A stretch of 64,000 nt of DNA from Shewanella algae (GTDB lineage Bacteria > Pseudomonadota > Gammaproteobacteria > Enterobacterales > Shewanellaceae), in contig NZ_CP068230.1 in the NCBI RefSeq assembly GCF_009183365.2, positions 569,001 to 633,000 on the forward strand. Direction: 5' to 3'. Position 1 is the stretch's first letter; every line of letters begins with the position of its first letter. The notes under the pieces were generated by a model. That model saw only the letters and a list, made by a program, of their open reading frames with translations. It had not been told where the DNA came from and ran no database searches. The translations under genes were made by a program, and so were the position numbers. Positions 1 to 7,286 of this stretch are shown here, in pieces.

Positions 1-2
1 AC

Positions 3-458
3 CGTATCAGCCATAACCATTTCAGTGACAGCGATACCGGTATCAGTGTTGCCCTGGGCGGTGAGGGCAATAGTCTGTGGCGCAACAACATAGAAAACAA
101 TCTGACTCAGGTGCGTTATGTCGGCAGCAAGTCGCAGGAGTGGAGCCTTCTGGGACAGGGCAACTATTGGAGCAGCTATCAGGGCTGGGATCTCGATGGT
201 GATGGCATAGGCGATACCCCCTATCTGCCCAACGATGCCCTGGACAGGCTGTTTTGGCTTTACCCCGAGGCCAGATGGTTGATGGACAGCCCTGTGGTGC
301 TCTTGCTGCGCTGGCTGCAGCGCCAGCTGGCACTGGCCGAGGATATAGGTGTTCGCGACAGTTTTCCTTTGCTGCAGCCCATTGATATTACGCCGAAACA
401 AGAGATGAAAACCAATTCGCAACAGAGTGACGAGGAGACCCACTATGCCCAGCATTGA
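3..458 (+). CDS. nosD: NosD C-terminal part (nitrous oxide reductase maturation), cut by window edge
   Basis: The reading frame is open from the left edge to a TGA at 456-458, so only the last ~151 residues are present. It carries the run of short beta-strand-like repeats and the ending GNYWSSYQGWDLDGDGIGD followed by LDRLFWLYPEA typical of NosD, a periplasmic right-handed beta-helix (CASH-domain) protein that works with the NosFY ABC transporter to assemble the copper centre of N2O reductase. The stop overlaps the start of nosF by 14 bases, which indicates translational coupling in one operon. nosZ and other nos genes would lie upstream, outside the window. Identification rests on the sequence ending and the nosF/nosY neighbours. 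Confidence 0.9.
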   Translation, partial: RISHNHFSDSDTGISVALGGEGNSLWRNNIENNLTQVRYVGSKSQEWSLLGQGNYWSSYQGWDLDGDGIGDTPYLPNDALDRLFWLYPEARWLMDSPVVLLLRWLQRQLALAEDIGVRDSFPLLQPIDITPKQEMKTNSQQSDEETHYAQH

Positions 459-1356
459 TTGTCGGCAACTGGCCTATGTCCGTGGCGACAGGCCTGTGCT
501 GGAGGATATCAGCTTGCAGCTGCCCCAGGGTAAGTTGCTGGCATTGCTGGGCCATAATGGTGCCGGCAAATCGACCCTGATCAAACTGCTGCTGGGGCTG
601 CTGAAACCCGCCGGTGGCGAGCTGAAGATTCTCGGCAAGGCCGCAGGTGAAAGCCCAATGCAGGTGGGTTATCTGCCGGAGAACGTCAGCTTCTACGACA
701 ATATGCCCTTGGGCGAACTGTTGAATTATTTCGCCGGGCTCAAGGGCATAGGTGCGGCCAGAGTCAAAGAGCTGCTGGTTGAGTTTGAACTGGATGGCTT
801 GGTAAAACGCAGGTTGGGACAGTGTTCCAAGGGCCAGAGACAGCGACTTGGGTTGGCGCAGGCGCTACTGAGCCGCCCCAGATTACTGTTGCTCGATGAA
901 CCGACAGTGGGCCTGGACCCCTCGGCCTCGGCGCTCATGTATGCCCAATTGGCGGCGCTGAAACAGCAAGGTTGCACCATAGTGGTTTGCACCCATGAAC
1001 TGGCTTTGGTTGAGCCGCATCTTGACTTGGCGCTCATGCTGGCAAATGGCCGGATGCGGGCGCTGGGAAGCCTGGATAACCTGAGGCAAGAGGCTGACTT
1101 ACCACAGGAAATCCAGTTGCCATCTCGGCTGGACCTCAGTGGCGATCCCGTGCTGGGGCCGAGCTTTTCCGCTGGCCGGTTGAAACTGGCTAAGGCCAGC
1201 GTGCCGGAGGCGATAGCCATACTGACGGAGCAATACCGCTGCTTTGACTTTCAGTTGCCTCCGGCATCCCTCGGTGAACTGTTTCATCATTTTATGGCAC
1301 CGCTTGACTCAAATCGCCGGAATGTCGCGGCTAAAAGATTCGGGGAGGCCGCCTGA
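445..1356 (+). CDS. nosF: NosF, ABC transporter ATPase for N2O reductase maturation
   Basis: A 303-residue ABC ATPase. Walker A is GHNGAGKST (residues 36-44), the signature region is CSKGQRQRLGLAQALL, and Walker B is LLLLDEPTVGLD; the switch His is in CTHE. The ATG at 445 is chosen over an upstream GTG at 427 because GAGGAG at 432-437 is spaced 7 nt before it. NosF energises the NosDFY complex, which supplies a sulfur species or helps copper-site assembly in NosZ in the periplasm. The gene overlaps nosD (14 nt) and nosY (stop TGA and start ATG share one base), so the three are co-translated. The C-terminal ~90 residues beyond the ATPase core are usual for NosF. Confidence 0.93.
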   Translation: MPSIDCRQLAYVRGDRPVLEDISLQLPQGKLLALLGHNGAGKSTLIKLLLGLLKPAGGELKILGKAAGESPMQVGYLPENVSFYDNMPLGELLNYFAGLKGIGAARVKELLVEFELDGLVKRRLGQCSKGQRQRLGLAQALLSRPRLLLLDEPTVGLDPSASALMYAQLAALKQQGCTIVVCTHELALVEPHLDLALMLANGRMRALGSLDNLRQEADLPQEIQLPSRLDLSGDPVLGPSFSAGRLKLAKASVPEAIAILTEQYRCFDFQLPPASLGELFHHFMAPLDSNRRNVAAKRFGEAA

Positions 1357-2195
1357 TGCAACTGGTCAGAGAAAATGAAGCATTGACACCCCAGCGGCCT
1401 AATCCGTTATTTATCGTTGCCGCCAAGGAGTTCAAAGATTGCCTGCGGAGCCGCTGGCTGCAAACGGCTTGCTGTTTGTTTGCCCTGTTGGCGGCTGCGG
1501 TTATTTTCGGCGCCGGGGCCTTAGGCGGTGAGTTTCGTTGGCAGGCGCTGCCACAGCTATTCAACTCTCTTTTAACCTTAAGCGTTTTTCTGGTGCCGCT
1601 GCTGGCGCTGCTATTGAGTTTCGATGCCGTGGTGGGGGAGGCCGAAGCCGGCACCCTGTTATTGCTATTGACCTACCCCTTGAGCCGCAGTCAGTGGCTG
1701 GCCGGTAAACTGATGGGGCAGGGCGGCGCCCTGCTGCTGGCTTTGCTGCTGGGGTTTGGCTTGCCTTTGGGGTTACTGCCTGTATTGGCTCAGGAATATC
1801 GTAGCGTCGAGTTGCCCGCGTCCCTTGCCCTCTTGCTGGCCAGCGCCTGGTTGCTCGGGTTGGTGTTTATGCTTTTAGGCTACTGGGTCAGCATGCAGGT
1901 CAAACAGAAAGCTCAGGCACTGGCGCTGCTGATGCTGCTTTGGCTGCTGCTGGTGCTGCTCTATGATCTGGCCTTGCTGGTATTGGCCGTGGTTGCGGCC
2001 GATACCCTTGGGCAGTCGGGATTGCAGTGGCTGATGTTGCTGAACCCGGCCAGTGTGTTTCGCTTGCTTAATCAAAGCTTTCTGGGCTTGGCCAGTGGTG
2101 TGCCGACCTGGCCCTGGTTACTGGGAATACTCTTTGGCTGGCTGTTGTTGTTATCTTGGCTGTGCCGCTACAGTTTTCAGCGCCGGCCGCTGTGA
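1356..2195 (+). CDS. nosY: NosY, ABC permease for N2O reductase maturation
   Basis: A 279-residue integral membrane protein with about six hydrophobic segments, rich in Leu, of the ABC-2 permease type. The loop GEAEAGTLLLLLTYPLSRSQ after the second membrane segment is characteristic of NosY and related permeases. It begins inside the nosF stop codon (TGATG at 1354-1358) and should form the membrane part of NosFY. No nosL-like copper chaperone gene follows; the next gene is an unrelated regulator 173 nt downstream. The organism is therefore expected to reduce N2O, provided that nosZ is present outside the window. Confidence 0.92.
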   Translation: MQLVRENEALTPQRPNPLFIVAAKEFKDCLRSRWLQTACCLFALLAAAVIFGAGALGGEFRWQALPQLFNSLLTLSVFLVPLLALLLSFDAVVGEAEAGTLLLLLTYPLSRSQWLAGKLMGQGGALLLALLLGFGLPLGLLPVLAQEYRSVELPASLALLLASAWLLGLVFMLLGYWVSMQVKQKAQALALLMLLWLLLVLLYDLALLVLAVVAADTLGQSGLQWLMLLNPASVFRLLNQSFLGLASGVPTWPWLLGILFGWLLLLSWLCRYSFQRRPL

Positions 2196-2368
2196 ATCTG
2201 CTATTGGAGTTTGCTGTATTAGATAGTTTTTATTTAACGAAAACAAATTGTTAATTGATATAAGTATCACATTCTGACTGTTGCACTCAGGTTAAACTTA
2301 TAACCTATCCTCAAGCTCCCGTGATATGGGGGCAGTCAAATCTTCTGGAGTGACTTTTCGGAGTGCCA

Positions 2369-3649
2369 ATGCAACAGCTGACTCCCTATTTGGCGTTGGA
2401 TACCAAGGCAAAACACTTGCTGGATCAACGCGATGGTTCAGAAATCGTCCTGTCGTTTTCTGAGGCTCAGGTATTGTCACACCTGTTGTCTGCCCCGGGA
2501 AACGTGTTTGGAAAAGATGAGTTGCTGGCTGTAGGTTGGCCGGAGCGGGTGGTGGCGCTGACCTCACTGACCCAATGCATCAGTATTCTCAGAAAGAAAC
2601 TGGAACCCTATCCCGAAATTCAACTCAAGACGGTTGCCCGCCGTGGCTATCAGCTGAATATTTCCGAACAGTCCCATGTGCATATGCTGGCCATCTCCGA
2701 TGGTGAAGCCATCCGCACTGCCTTGGTGAGTGTGTCTCTGAAAATCAAACTCCTGGGTATTTTATTGCTGTTGGGGCTGGTGGGCTTCTTCTGGTACTAC
2801 AGTGACTATCACGAAATGGTCAAACAGGTGAGCCATTGGCGTGCCGACAAGCAGTTACCCTTGAATGTGGGAGGCACGCTGGCCTCGGCGCAGTTGTTTT
2901 ACAGTGATGAGGCCAAGCAGCTGCATCCTTCCATGTGGCAAAAGCATCTGGCGCCTGAGGGAAATCTTATCCCCGGATTAAAGCATTTCAGCGCTTATGC
3001 CGCCTCGGATGGCCGTAATTATTCTTTTGCCATCTGTCCCAGTGCCGATGAAACAGGCTGTGACGGCGATGGCATCATCAATATCACCGCCATAGATCCC
3101 AAACCTGCCGGTCTCAGCATGAAGGAGTTTGTGCCCCTGAGCCAGGAGATGGAGCGGCGGATCCGTTATAACCGCATTATTCTGCCGCCGGCGGTAGACA
3201 ATGCCGAGTTGGTGGAGCACAACTACCATGCGGATATCTATTTCCCGGTCGCAGATGAGCTCTTGGTGCGTACCGATCTCAGCCTATCGCTGGTTTACGA
3301 CAGCAAAGACTCGGGGCAGTTTTATTCATCGGCCTGCGTTACCGACCAGGACTGCCTTACCACACCGATCAAATATCAACTGCGGGGCTATTTTCACCAG
3401 TACCGCACCGAGATCTCCGGCACCCCGGTGGATGTGTTCCAGGTGAAAGTGAACCAGAAAGAACTCACCAAGCCGGACAATGTCAGTGACTCGGCGATGC
3501 ACTTCTATCGCGAGATCCGTAAAGACGATATCCGTGACGAGGAGATCTACTACTTCCGGGTCTACCAGGATCACAAGACAGCCGTTTGGATAGTGCCGCA
3601 GATGGGTAATTTACTGGCCTGGACTACCTACAGTGAAGTGAAGCTCTGA
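2369..3649 (+). CDS. ToxR/CadC-like membrane-bound winged-helix regulator
   Basis: A 426-residue protein with an N-terminal winged-helix DNA-binding domain (about residues 1-100, with NVFGKDELLAVGWPERVV, SILRKKLEP and ARRGYQLN as typical OmpR/ToxR-type elements), one transmembrane helix (about residues 127-147, ILLLLGLVGFFWYY) and a long C-terminal part that should be periplasmic and may be the sensor. The C-terminal part is not recognised. ATG 2369 follows GGAG at 2360-2363; a GTG at 2363 is also in frame but overlaps that ribosome site. It is a single gene, 173 nt after nosY and convergent with the universal stress gene. It may regulate a nearby operon, but no target site was identified. 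Confidence 0.8.
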   Translation: MQQLTPYLALDTKAKHLLDQRDGSEIVLSFSEAQVLSHLLSAPGNVFGKDELLAVGWPERVVALTSLTQCISILRKKLEPYPEIQLKTVARRGYQLNISEQSHVHMLAISDGEAIRTALVSVSLKIKLLGILLLLGLVGFFWYYSDYHEMVKQVSHWRADKQLPLNVGGTLASAQLFYSDEAKQLHPSMWQKHLAPEGNLIPGLKHFSAYAASDGRNYSFAICPSADETGCDGDGIINITAIDPKPAGLSMKEFVPLSQEMERRIRYNRIILPPAVDNAELVEHNYHADIYFPVADELLVRTDLSLSLVYDSKDSGQFYSSACVTDQDCLTTPIKYQLRGYFHQYRTEISGTPVDVFQVKVNQKELTKPDNVSDSAMHFYREIRKDDIRDEEIYYFRVYQDHKTAVWIVPQMGNLLAWTTYSEVKL

Positions 3650-3659
3650 GCCGATAAGG

Positions 3660-4118
3660 CTACTTTACTACCATCACAGGGCACTTGGCCTTGTTGATAA
3701 TCTCCTCGGCGACGCTGGGCAGCAGCCAATGGGCCAGCGCAGTGCGTTGATGACAGCCGATAACTATCATGCCGACATTGGCGCTCTCGGCCTCTTCGAG
3801 GATTTGGCCGGCAGTGCTGCCGCGGCGGATAAGCACCTCGAGTTGCTGCTCTGGATGCAACTGCTGCAAAAGTGCATGGATTTTCTCCGAGGCATAGGCC
3901 TGCATATGTTGTTGCAGCTGCGCCTGGGTCACGGCCACTATGCCGAAGTTCTCTTCGTGATGGGGTAGAGTGGTAATGTCTTCGCCATAGGCCTTGCTGA
4001 TCACATGCAGCAGTCTCAGTTTTACTTTATAGAGCGCCGCCAACTCTATGGCATATTCTAGGGCGTGTTCGGATTCTTCAGAGAAGTCGACCGGACAGAG
4101 GATTTGTCGGGTACGCAT
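3660..4118 (-). CDS. Universal stress protein family (UspA-like)
   Basis: A 152-residue single Usp domain beginning MRTRQILCPVDFSEESEHAL, with the conserved first strand/helix and the terminal strand CPVMVVK. The ATG at 4118 has AGGAG upstream; the frame is open further but without a better start. The nucleotide-binding motif G-x2-G-x9-G(S/T) of ATP-binding Usp proteins is not conserved: the segment reads GCHQRTALAHWLLPSVAE, with Q and P in place of the second and third glycines. This suggests a UspA-type member that does not bind ATP in the MJ0577 manner. It lies downstream of purC in the same direction but a terminator separates them. The stress it responds to cannot be told from the sequence. 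Confidence 0.85.
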   Translation of the reverse strand: MRTRQILCPVDFSEESEHALEYAIELAALYKVKLRLLHVISKAYGEDITTLPHHEENFGIVAVTQAQLQQHMQAYASEKIHALLQQLHPEQQLEVLIRRGSTAGQILEEAESANVGMIVIGCHQRTALAHWLLPSVAEEIINKAKCPVMVVK

Positions 4119-4249
4119 GATGCATCTCCTTTTACTCGGCCTTGGCCACTTCTTTAAGTTTAAGCCAGCCTTGGCAAGGTACAAATTTGGCGTTCAGGGG
4201 AGATATTCGCAGGTGCCGGTTCGGCTAAAATCCCTGTCATTGAACGAAT

Positions 4250-4269
4250 AAAGCCCCGGACGGGGCTTT
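4250..4269 (-). terminator. Rho-independent terminator after purC
   Basis: Perfect stem AAAGCCCC / GGGGCTTT with a short loop, followed on the minus strand by an AT-rich stretch. It lies 45 nt after the purC stop and before the usp gene, so it should limit read-through. Confidence 0.75.
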
Positions 4270-4314
4270 ATGCTTAACGGGAAACTGCCTGAGTCGCAGC
4301 CGCGGCAGAATGCC

Positions 4315-5418
4315 TTAGTCCACCAAGCCGTATTGTTCCTTGAGTACCCGGATGATTTCTGCCTTGGGATTATCCGAGAGAGTAATCTTGGCTCCGGTGA
4401 CTTTCTCGGCAATACCTGTGTAGGTACGCGAGACATTCATCATGGCCTCCAGTGGCAGGTCGTTGTCGCGGGCCAGGGCTTCACGTTCCGGCATTCTATC
4501 CTTGTTCAACAGGATATCCGGATCCGGGAAGTGGTTGAGCAGGAACTGACGGAAGCCTTCTTTGGAGTTCTCGAGGATCTTACCGTCACGGTAGGCGCTG
4601 CCATCCCAAATACGTGAAGAGTCTGGGGTTCCCACTTCATCCATATAGATAAGCTTGGATTGGCCTTGTTTGTCAGTGACATAGCCAAATTCGAACTTGG
4701 TATCGACAAAGATCTGATCTTGCTGTGCCAGCGCCTCGGAAATGACTTCGAATCCCTGCTTGAGCAGCTTTTCGTATAGATCGATATCTTCAGGCTTTTC
4801 AAAGCCGAAGGCCTCGAAGTTGGCTTCGATATCTGCGCGACTGATGTTGACATCATCCTGCTCCGGTACCCCGGGGATCCCCTTGAGTATGCCCTTGGTC
4901 GATGGGGTGATCAGTAACTCGGGTAGCTGCTGGTCCTTTTGTAATCCTTCCGGCAGCGTGATGCCGCAAAATACCCGCTCACCCTTTTGATAGGCGCGCC
5001 ACATGGAACCGGTAATATAGCGGCGAATAATGGCTTCCACCTTTATCGGGCGAGCCTTTTGCACTATCCACACGAAGGGATGGGGAATGTCGAGAATATG
5101 GCTGTCGGCCAGCCCTTTTTCCTTGAACAGGCTGAACCAGTGGTTGGAGATGGCATTGAGCGCTGCCCCTTTGCCCGGGATCCCTTTGAGGTCCTCTTCG
5201 CCGTGGAAGATGCAATCGAAGGCGGAGATACGATCCGAGATCACCATGATCGCCAGCGGAGTATCGGCGGGCACATCATAGCCCTTTTCACGGATCAATC
5301 TGGCGCTGTCGGCCTCGGTCAACCAGTAGACACTGCGCACTTTTCCGCTGTGAACCGGCTTGTCGGTGCGGATAGGCAAATCATTGTTTACGGCTAGAAC
5401 GGAATCAGCAAGACTCAT
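4315..5418 (-). CDS. purC: Phosphoribosylaminoimidazole-succinocarboxamide synthase, long form
   Basis: A 367-residue SAICAR synthetase, which joins CAIR and aspartate with ATP in step 7 or 8 of purine synthesis (the numbering depends on the convention). Family sequences visible are SGKVRSVYWL near the N-terminus (nucleotide-binding loop), the RRYITGSMWRAYQKGER region, and SKLIYMDEVGTPDSSR with the usual DEVGTPDSSR signature. It is about 130 residues longer than the E. coli enzyme and matches the longer class found in Shewanella and Vibrio. The start ATG at 5416-5418 has GGA-rich sequence upstream. It is transcribed alone; the leader is long if the PurR-like site at 5619-5634 marks the promoter. 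Confidence 0.95.
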   Translation of the reverse strand: MSLADSVLAVNNDLPIRTDKPVHSGKVRSVYWLTEADSARLIREKGYDVPADTPLAIMVISDRISAFDCIFHGEEDLKGIPGKGAALNAISNHWFSLFKEKGLADSHILDIPHPFVWIVQKARPIKVEAIIRRYITGSMWRAYQKGERVFCGITLPEGLQKDQQLPELLITPSTKGILKGIPGVPEQDDVNISRADIEANFEAFGFEKPEDIDLYEKLLKQGFEVISEALAQQDQIFVDTKFEFGYVTDKQGQSKLIYMDEVGTPDSSRIWDGSAYRDGKILENSKEGFRQFLLNHFPDPDILLNKDRMPEREALARDNDLPLEAMMNVSRTYTGIAEKVTGAKITLSDNPKAEIIRVLKEQYGLVD

Positions 5419-5618
5419 GACGAGTATTCCTCTGGGTGTAGGGTTTAAGGCTAAGTCCGGCAGGCGGGGTTATTGTTATCTGCCTGTTTCCGGGAGAATG
5501 CGAGCCGGCGGCGGGGCAGCAGCAAGCAGCAAAAAAGGCTGTGCTTGAGAGGTAGAGCCGCTGTGGAGTCATACAAGTATGAGATGCCGCCGACAAAAGA
5601 TGGGCTATTTTACCTCAG

Positions 5619-5634
5619 TCGCAACCTTTTGCCA
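5619..5634. promoter_or_regulatory. Possible PurR operator upstream of purC
   Basis: TCGCAACCTTTTGCCA matches 11 of 16 positions of the enterobacterial PurR palindrome ACGCAAACGTTTGCGT, including both GCAA and TTGC half-sites. It lies 200 nt before the purC start. Purine genes are the known PurR targets, which supports the reading. No convincing -35/-10 pair was fixed around it. Confidence 0.5.
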
Positions 5635-5775
5635 CGGGGAGGCTTTGTTTACTGGAGCAAAACTCTGTTCGCGATAGAGACTAATGAGGTTGAACCCAGG
5701 GAGCTTGGGCGCTGATTCGGCATCCATGTTTCTGCTGCCTTATTATGCGCCAATGGCTTTCGGCTACACCGAGGG

Positions 5776-6034
5776 GAATTGGTGCAATTCTGCAATCATA
5801 GCGTTGCTTGAAATTGTTTATATACCTACAGACATACACCTATTTTCCAGGCATTGGTGGGACTGTGACCTTCTGAGCCAGGGATGTTCTCGCAGCGAGT
5901 CACAGGATCGCCTGTGCATAAGCCTGCGGCAGGCAATGAGAAACATCCGTCGCCGGAGGTCCTGCCAATACTAATTAGTAACTTTTAGCTGGAAGCTATG
6001 ATAGCCGCTGTGCCAGCGGCCTAAAGTCGTGGAG
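5776..6034 (+). repeat. Structured repeat, copy A
   Basis: First of three copies (259 nt). It opens with the palindrome GAATTG/CAATTC (3-nt loop), then the stem CACCTA (5837-5842) / TTGGTG (5854-5859), CACAGG/CCTGTG, GCCTGC/GCAGGC and GCCGCTG/CAGCGGC. It lacks about 20 nt (the ACGTATTCACGCCGTG segment) found in copies B and C, so any reading frame through the repeat is broken here. The strand is given as the one on which the stems were read. Confidence 0.85.
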
Positions 6035-6311
6035 CAAATGCATCCATGCACAACGGCCAGTTCGCCATCCCTGGCTCTCGCTCGAAAGCACGTTGCTACG
6101 CAACTCTCGCCAAACCACACCGGGCAAGGGGCTTTGCTTGTCCAAAGCCCCTTGCATCCCCAAAGACACCCCGACGTAGCCGAAATCCCCACTGGCTTAT
6201 GAAGCAAATTGGCTACACTCAGGACTCGCCTCCTTGCTCGACCTTCGAGCCTCGACATCCCTGTCTCGGCTACGCCAATTTGCAACAACGCCAGCGGCGG
6301 CTCCGAAGGGG
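6035..6311. repeat. Spacer between repeat copies A and B with long hairpin
   Basis: The spacer has a perfect 10-bp inverted repeat, GCAAATTGGC at 6204-6213 with GCCAATTTGC at 6274-6283, enclosing a small GCTCGA/TCGAGC hairpin (6236-6250). A segment near 6062-6110 reappears in diverged form after copy C (about 7099-7147). A G-rich/C-rich pair near 6126-6152 (GGGGCTTTG with CAAAGCCCC) forms another stem. Confidence 0.7.
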
Positions 6312-6582
6312 GAATTGGTGCAATTCTTCCCACACAGAGTTGTTTTGAGCTGCAGACATACGCCTATTTTCCAGGCATAGGCGGGACTGTGACCGTCGAA
6401 AACAAGGATGTTTTCGACGAGGCTACAGGGACGTATTCACGCCGTGTCACAGGATCGCCTGTGCATAAGCCTGCGGCAGGCAATGAGAAACATCCGTCGC
6501 CGGAGGCCCTGCCAATACTAACTTAGATACTTTTAGCTGGAAGCCATGATAGCCGCTGTGCCAGCGGCGTAAAGTCGTGGAG
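6312..6582 (+). repeat. Structured repeat, copy B
   Basis: Second copy (271 nt), 536 nt after copy A. Stems: GAATTG/CAATTC; CGCCTA (6361-6366) / TAGGCG (6378-6383); GTCGAAAAC (6395-6403) / GTTTTCGAC (6410-6418); CACAGG (6448-6453) / CCTGTG (6458-6463); GCCTGC/GCAGGC (6469-6481); GCCGCTG/CAGCGGC near 6552-6568. The second base pair of the CGCCTA stem is G-C here and A-T in copy A, a compensatory change. Confidence 0.85.
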
Positions 6583-6790
6583 CTTCGCCCCACACCCGAG
6601 AAAAGGGGGCTGTATCGACTCGCCCCCTTTCCAAACCCCCAGCGACCCGCGACGCAGCGGAAAACCCCTTGTGCTTATGATGTCAATTCGCTATCGCGCC
6701 AGACGCTCATCCCTGATTCGACTGGCGCTGCTTCGGCATCCATGCCTCGCTACGCGATTGTCATCAACGCCCTGCGGCCGCTTCGAGCGG
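6583..6790. repeat. Spacer between repeat copies B and C with long hairpin
   Basis: GATGTCAATTCGC (6679-6691) pairs with GCGATTGTCATC (6754-6765) through 11 base pairs, one mismatch and one bulge. It occupies the same place as the hairpin of the previous spacer and has the same flanks (GCTTAT before, AACGCC after), but the arm sequences differ. Confidence 0.7.
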
Positions 6791-7070
6791 GAATTGGTGC
6801 AATTCTGTAATAATAGCGTTGCTTGAAATTGCTTATATACCCACAGACATACGCCTATTCCCCAGGCACAGGCGGAACTGTGACCGTCGAAAACAGGGAC
6901 GTTTTCGTCGAGGTTACAGGGACGTATTCACGCCGTGTCACAGGATCGCCTGTGCATAAGCCTGCGGCAGGCAATGGGAGACATCAGTTGCTGGAAGTTC
7001 AATCTATGTTATTTGGCTATTTTGAGCTGAAAGCAATGCTAGCCGCTGTGCCAGCGGCCTAAAGTTGTGG
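6791..7070 (+). repeat. Structured repeat, copy C
   Basis: Third copy (280 nt), 479 nt after copy B. It keeps the GAATTG/CAATTC, CACAGG/CCTGTG, GCCTGC/GCAGGC and GCCGCTG/CAGCGGC stems, but its distal third has diverged and the CGCCTA stem ends in CAGGCG (one lost pair). It looks like the oldest or least constrained copy. Confidence 0.8.
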
Positions 7071-7240
7071 TTCAAATGCCTCAATGCATAACAGCCAAGT
7101 TGCCATCTCTTGATCTCGCTCGTAAGCACGTTGCTGCGCAACTCTCTCCATGTCACAGGGGAGCAAGTGTGAGAAGGCCGCTCTCGGACATCCTGTCATT
7201 CACGGCATCCGGGCTTCCAGCATCCGCACTCTAGGTGGTG

Positions 7241-7276
7241 GGCAATAGCGGTTTGGCAGTAAGCCCCGCTATTGCC
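7241..7276 (-). terminator. Hairpin after proA, possible terminator
   Basis: GGCAATAGCGG (7241-7251) and CCGCTATTGCC (7266-7276) form an 11-bp perfect stem just after the proA stop. A second inverted repeat, TTTGGCA (7252-7258) with TGCCAAA (7273-7279), overlaps it, so the two foldings exclude each other. No clear T-run follows on the minus strand. Confidence 0.5.
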
Positions 7277-7286
7277 AAACCCTTCC

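Larger units (their letters stand above)
5419..7286. other. Gene-free 1.9-kb region with structured repeats
   Basis: No supported gene lies between purC and proA. Short open frames exist on both strands but are not preserved between repeat copies and lack ribosome sites. The region has the purC promoter side (5419-5775), three related repeat units (from 5776, 6312 and 6791) and their spacers, and a decayed tail (7071-7240). The spacers themselves fold into long hairpins. Similar frames are translated in some annotations as hypothetical proteins, but here the arrangement favours a non-coding element. Confidence 0.7.

Noticed and set aside
6209..7062. Shared peptide TYSRRVTGSPVHKPAAGNE in repeat copies B and C as a protein family
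   Set aside because: The frame is broken in copy A, no ribosome site is present, and the base changes keep stems rather than codons.
5776..7070. CRISPR array
   Set aside because: Units are ~270 nt with ~210-280 nt spacers and internal stems; there are no short direct repeats and no cas genes.
5776..7070. Retron or diversity-generating element
   Set aside because: There is no reverse transcriptase gene in or near the region.
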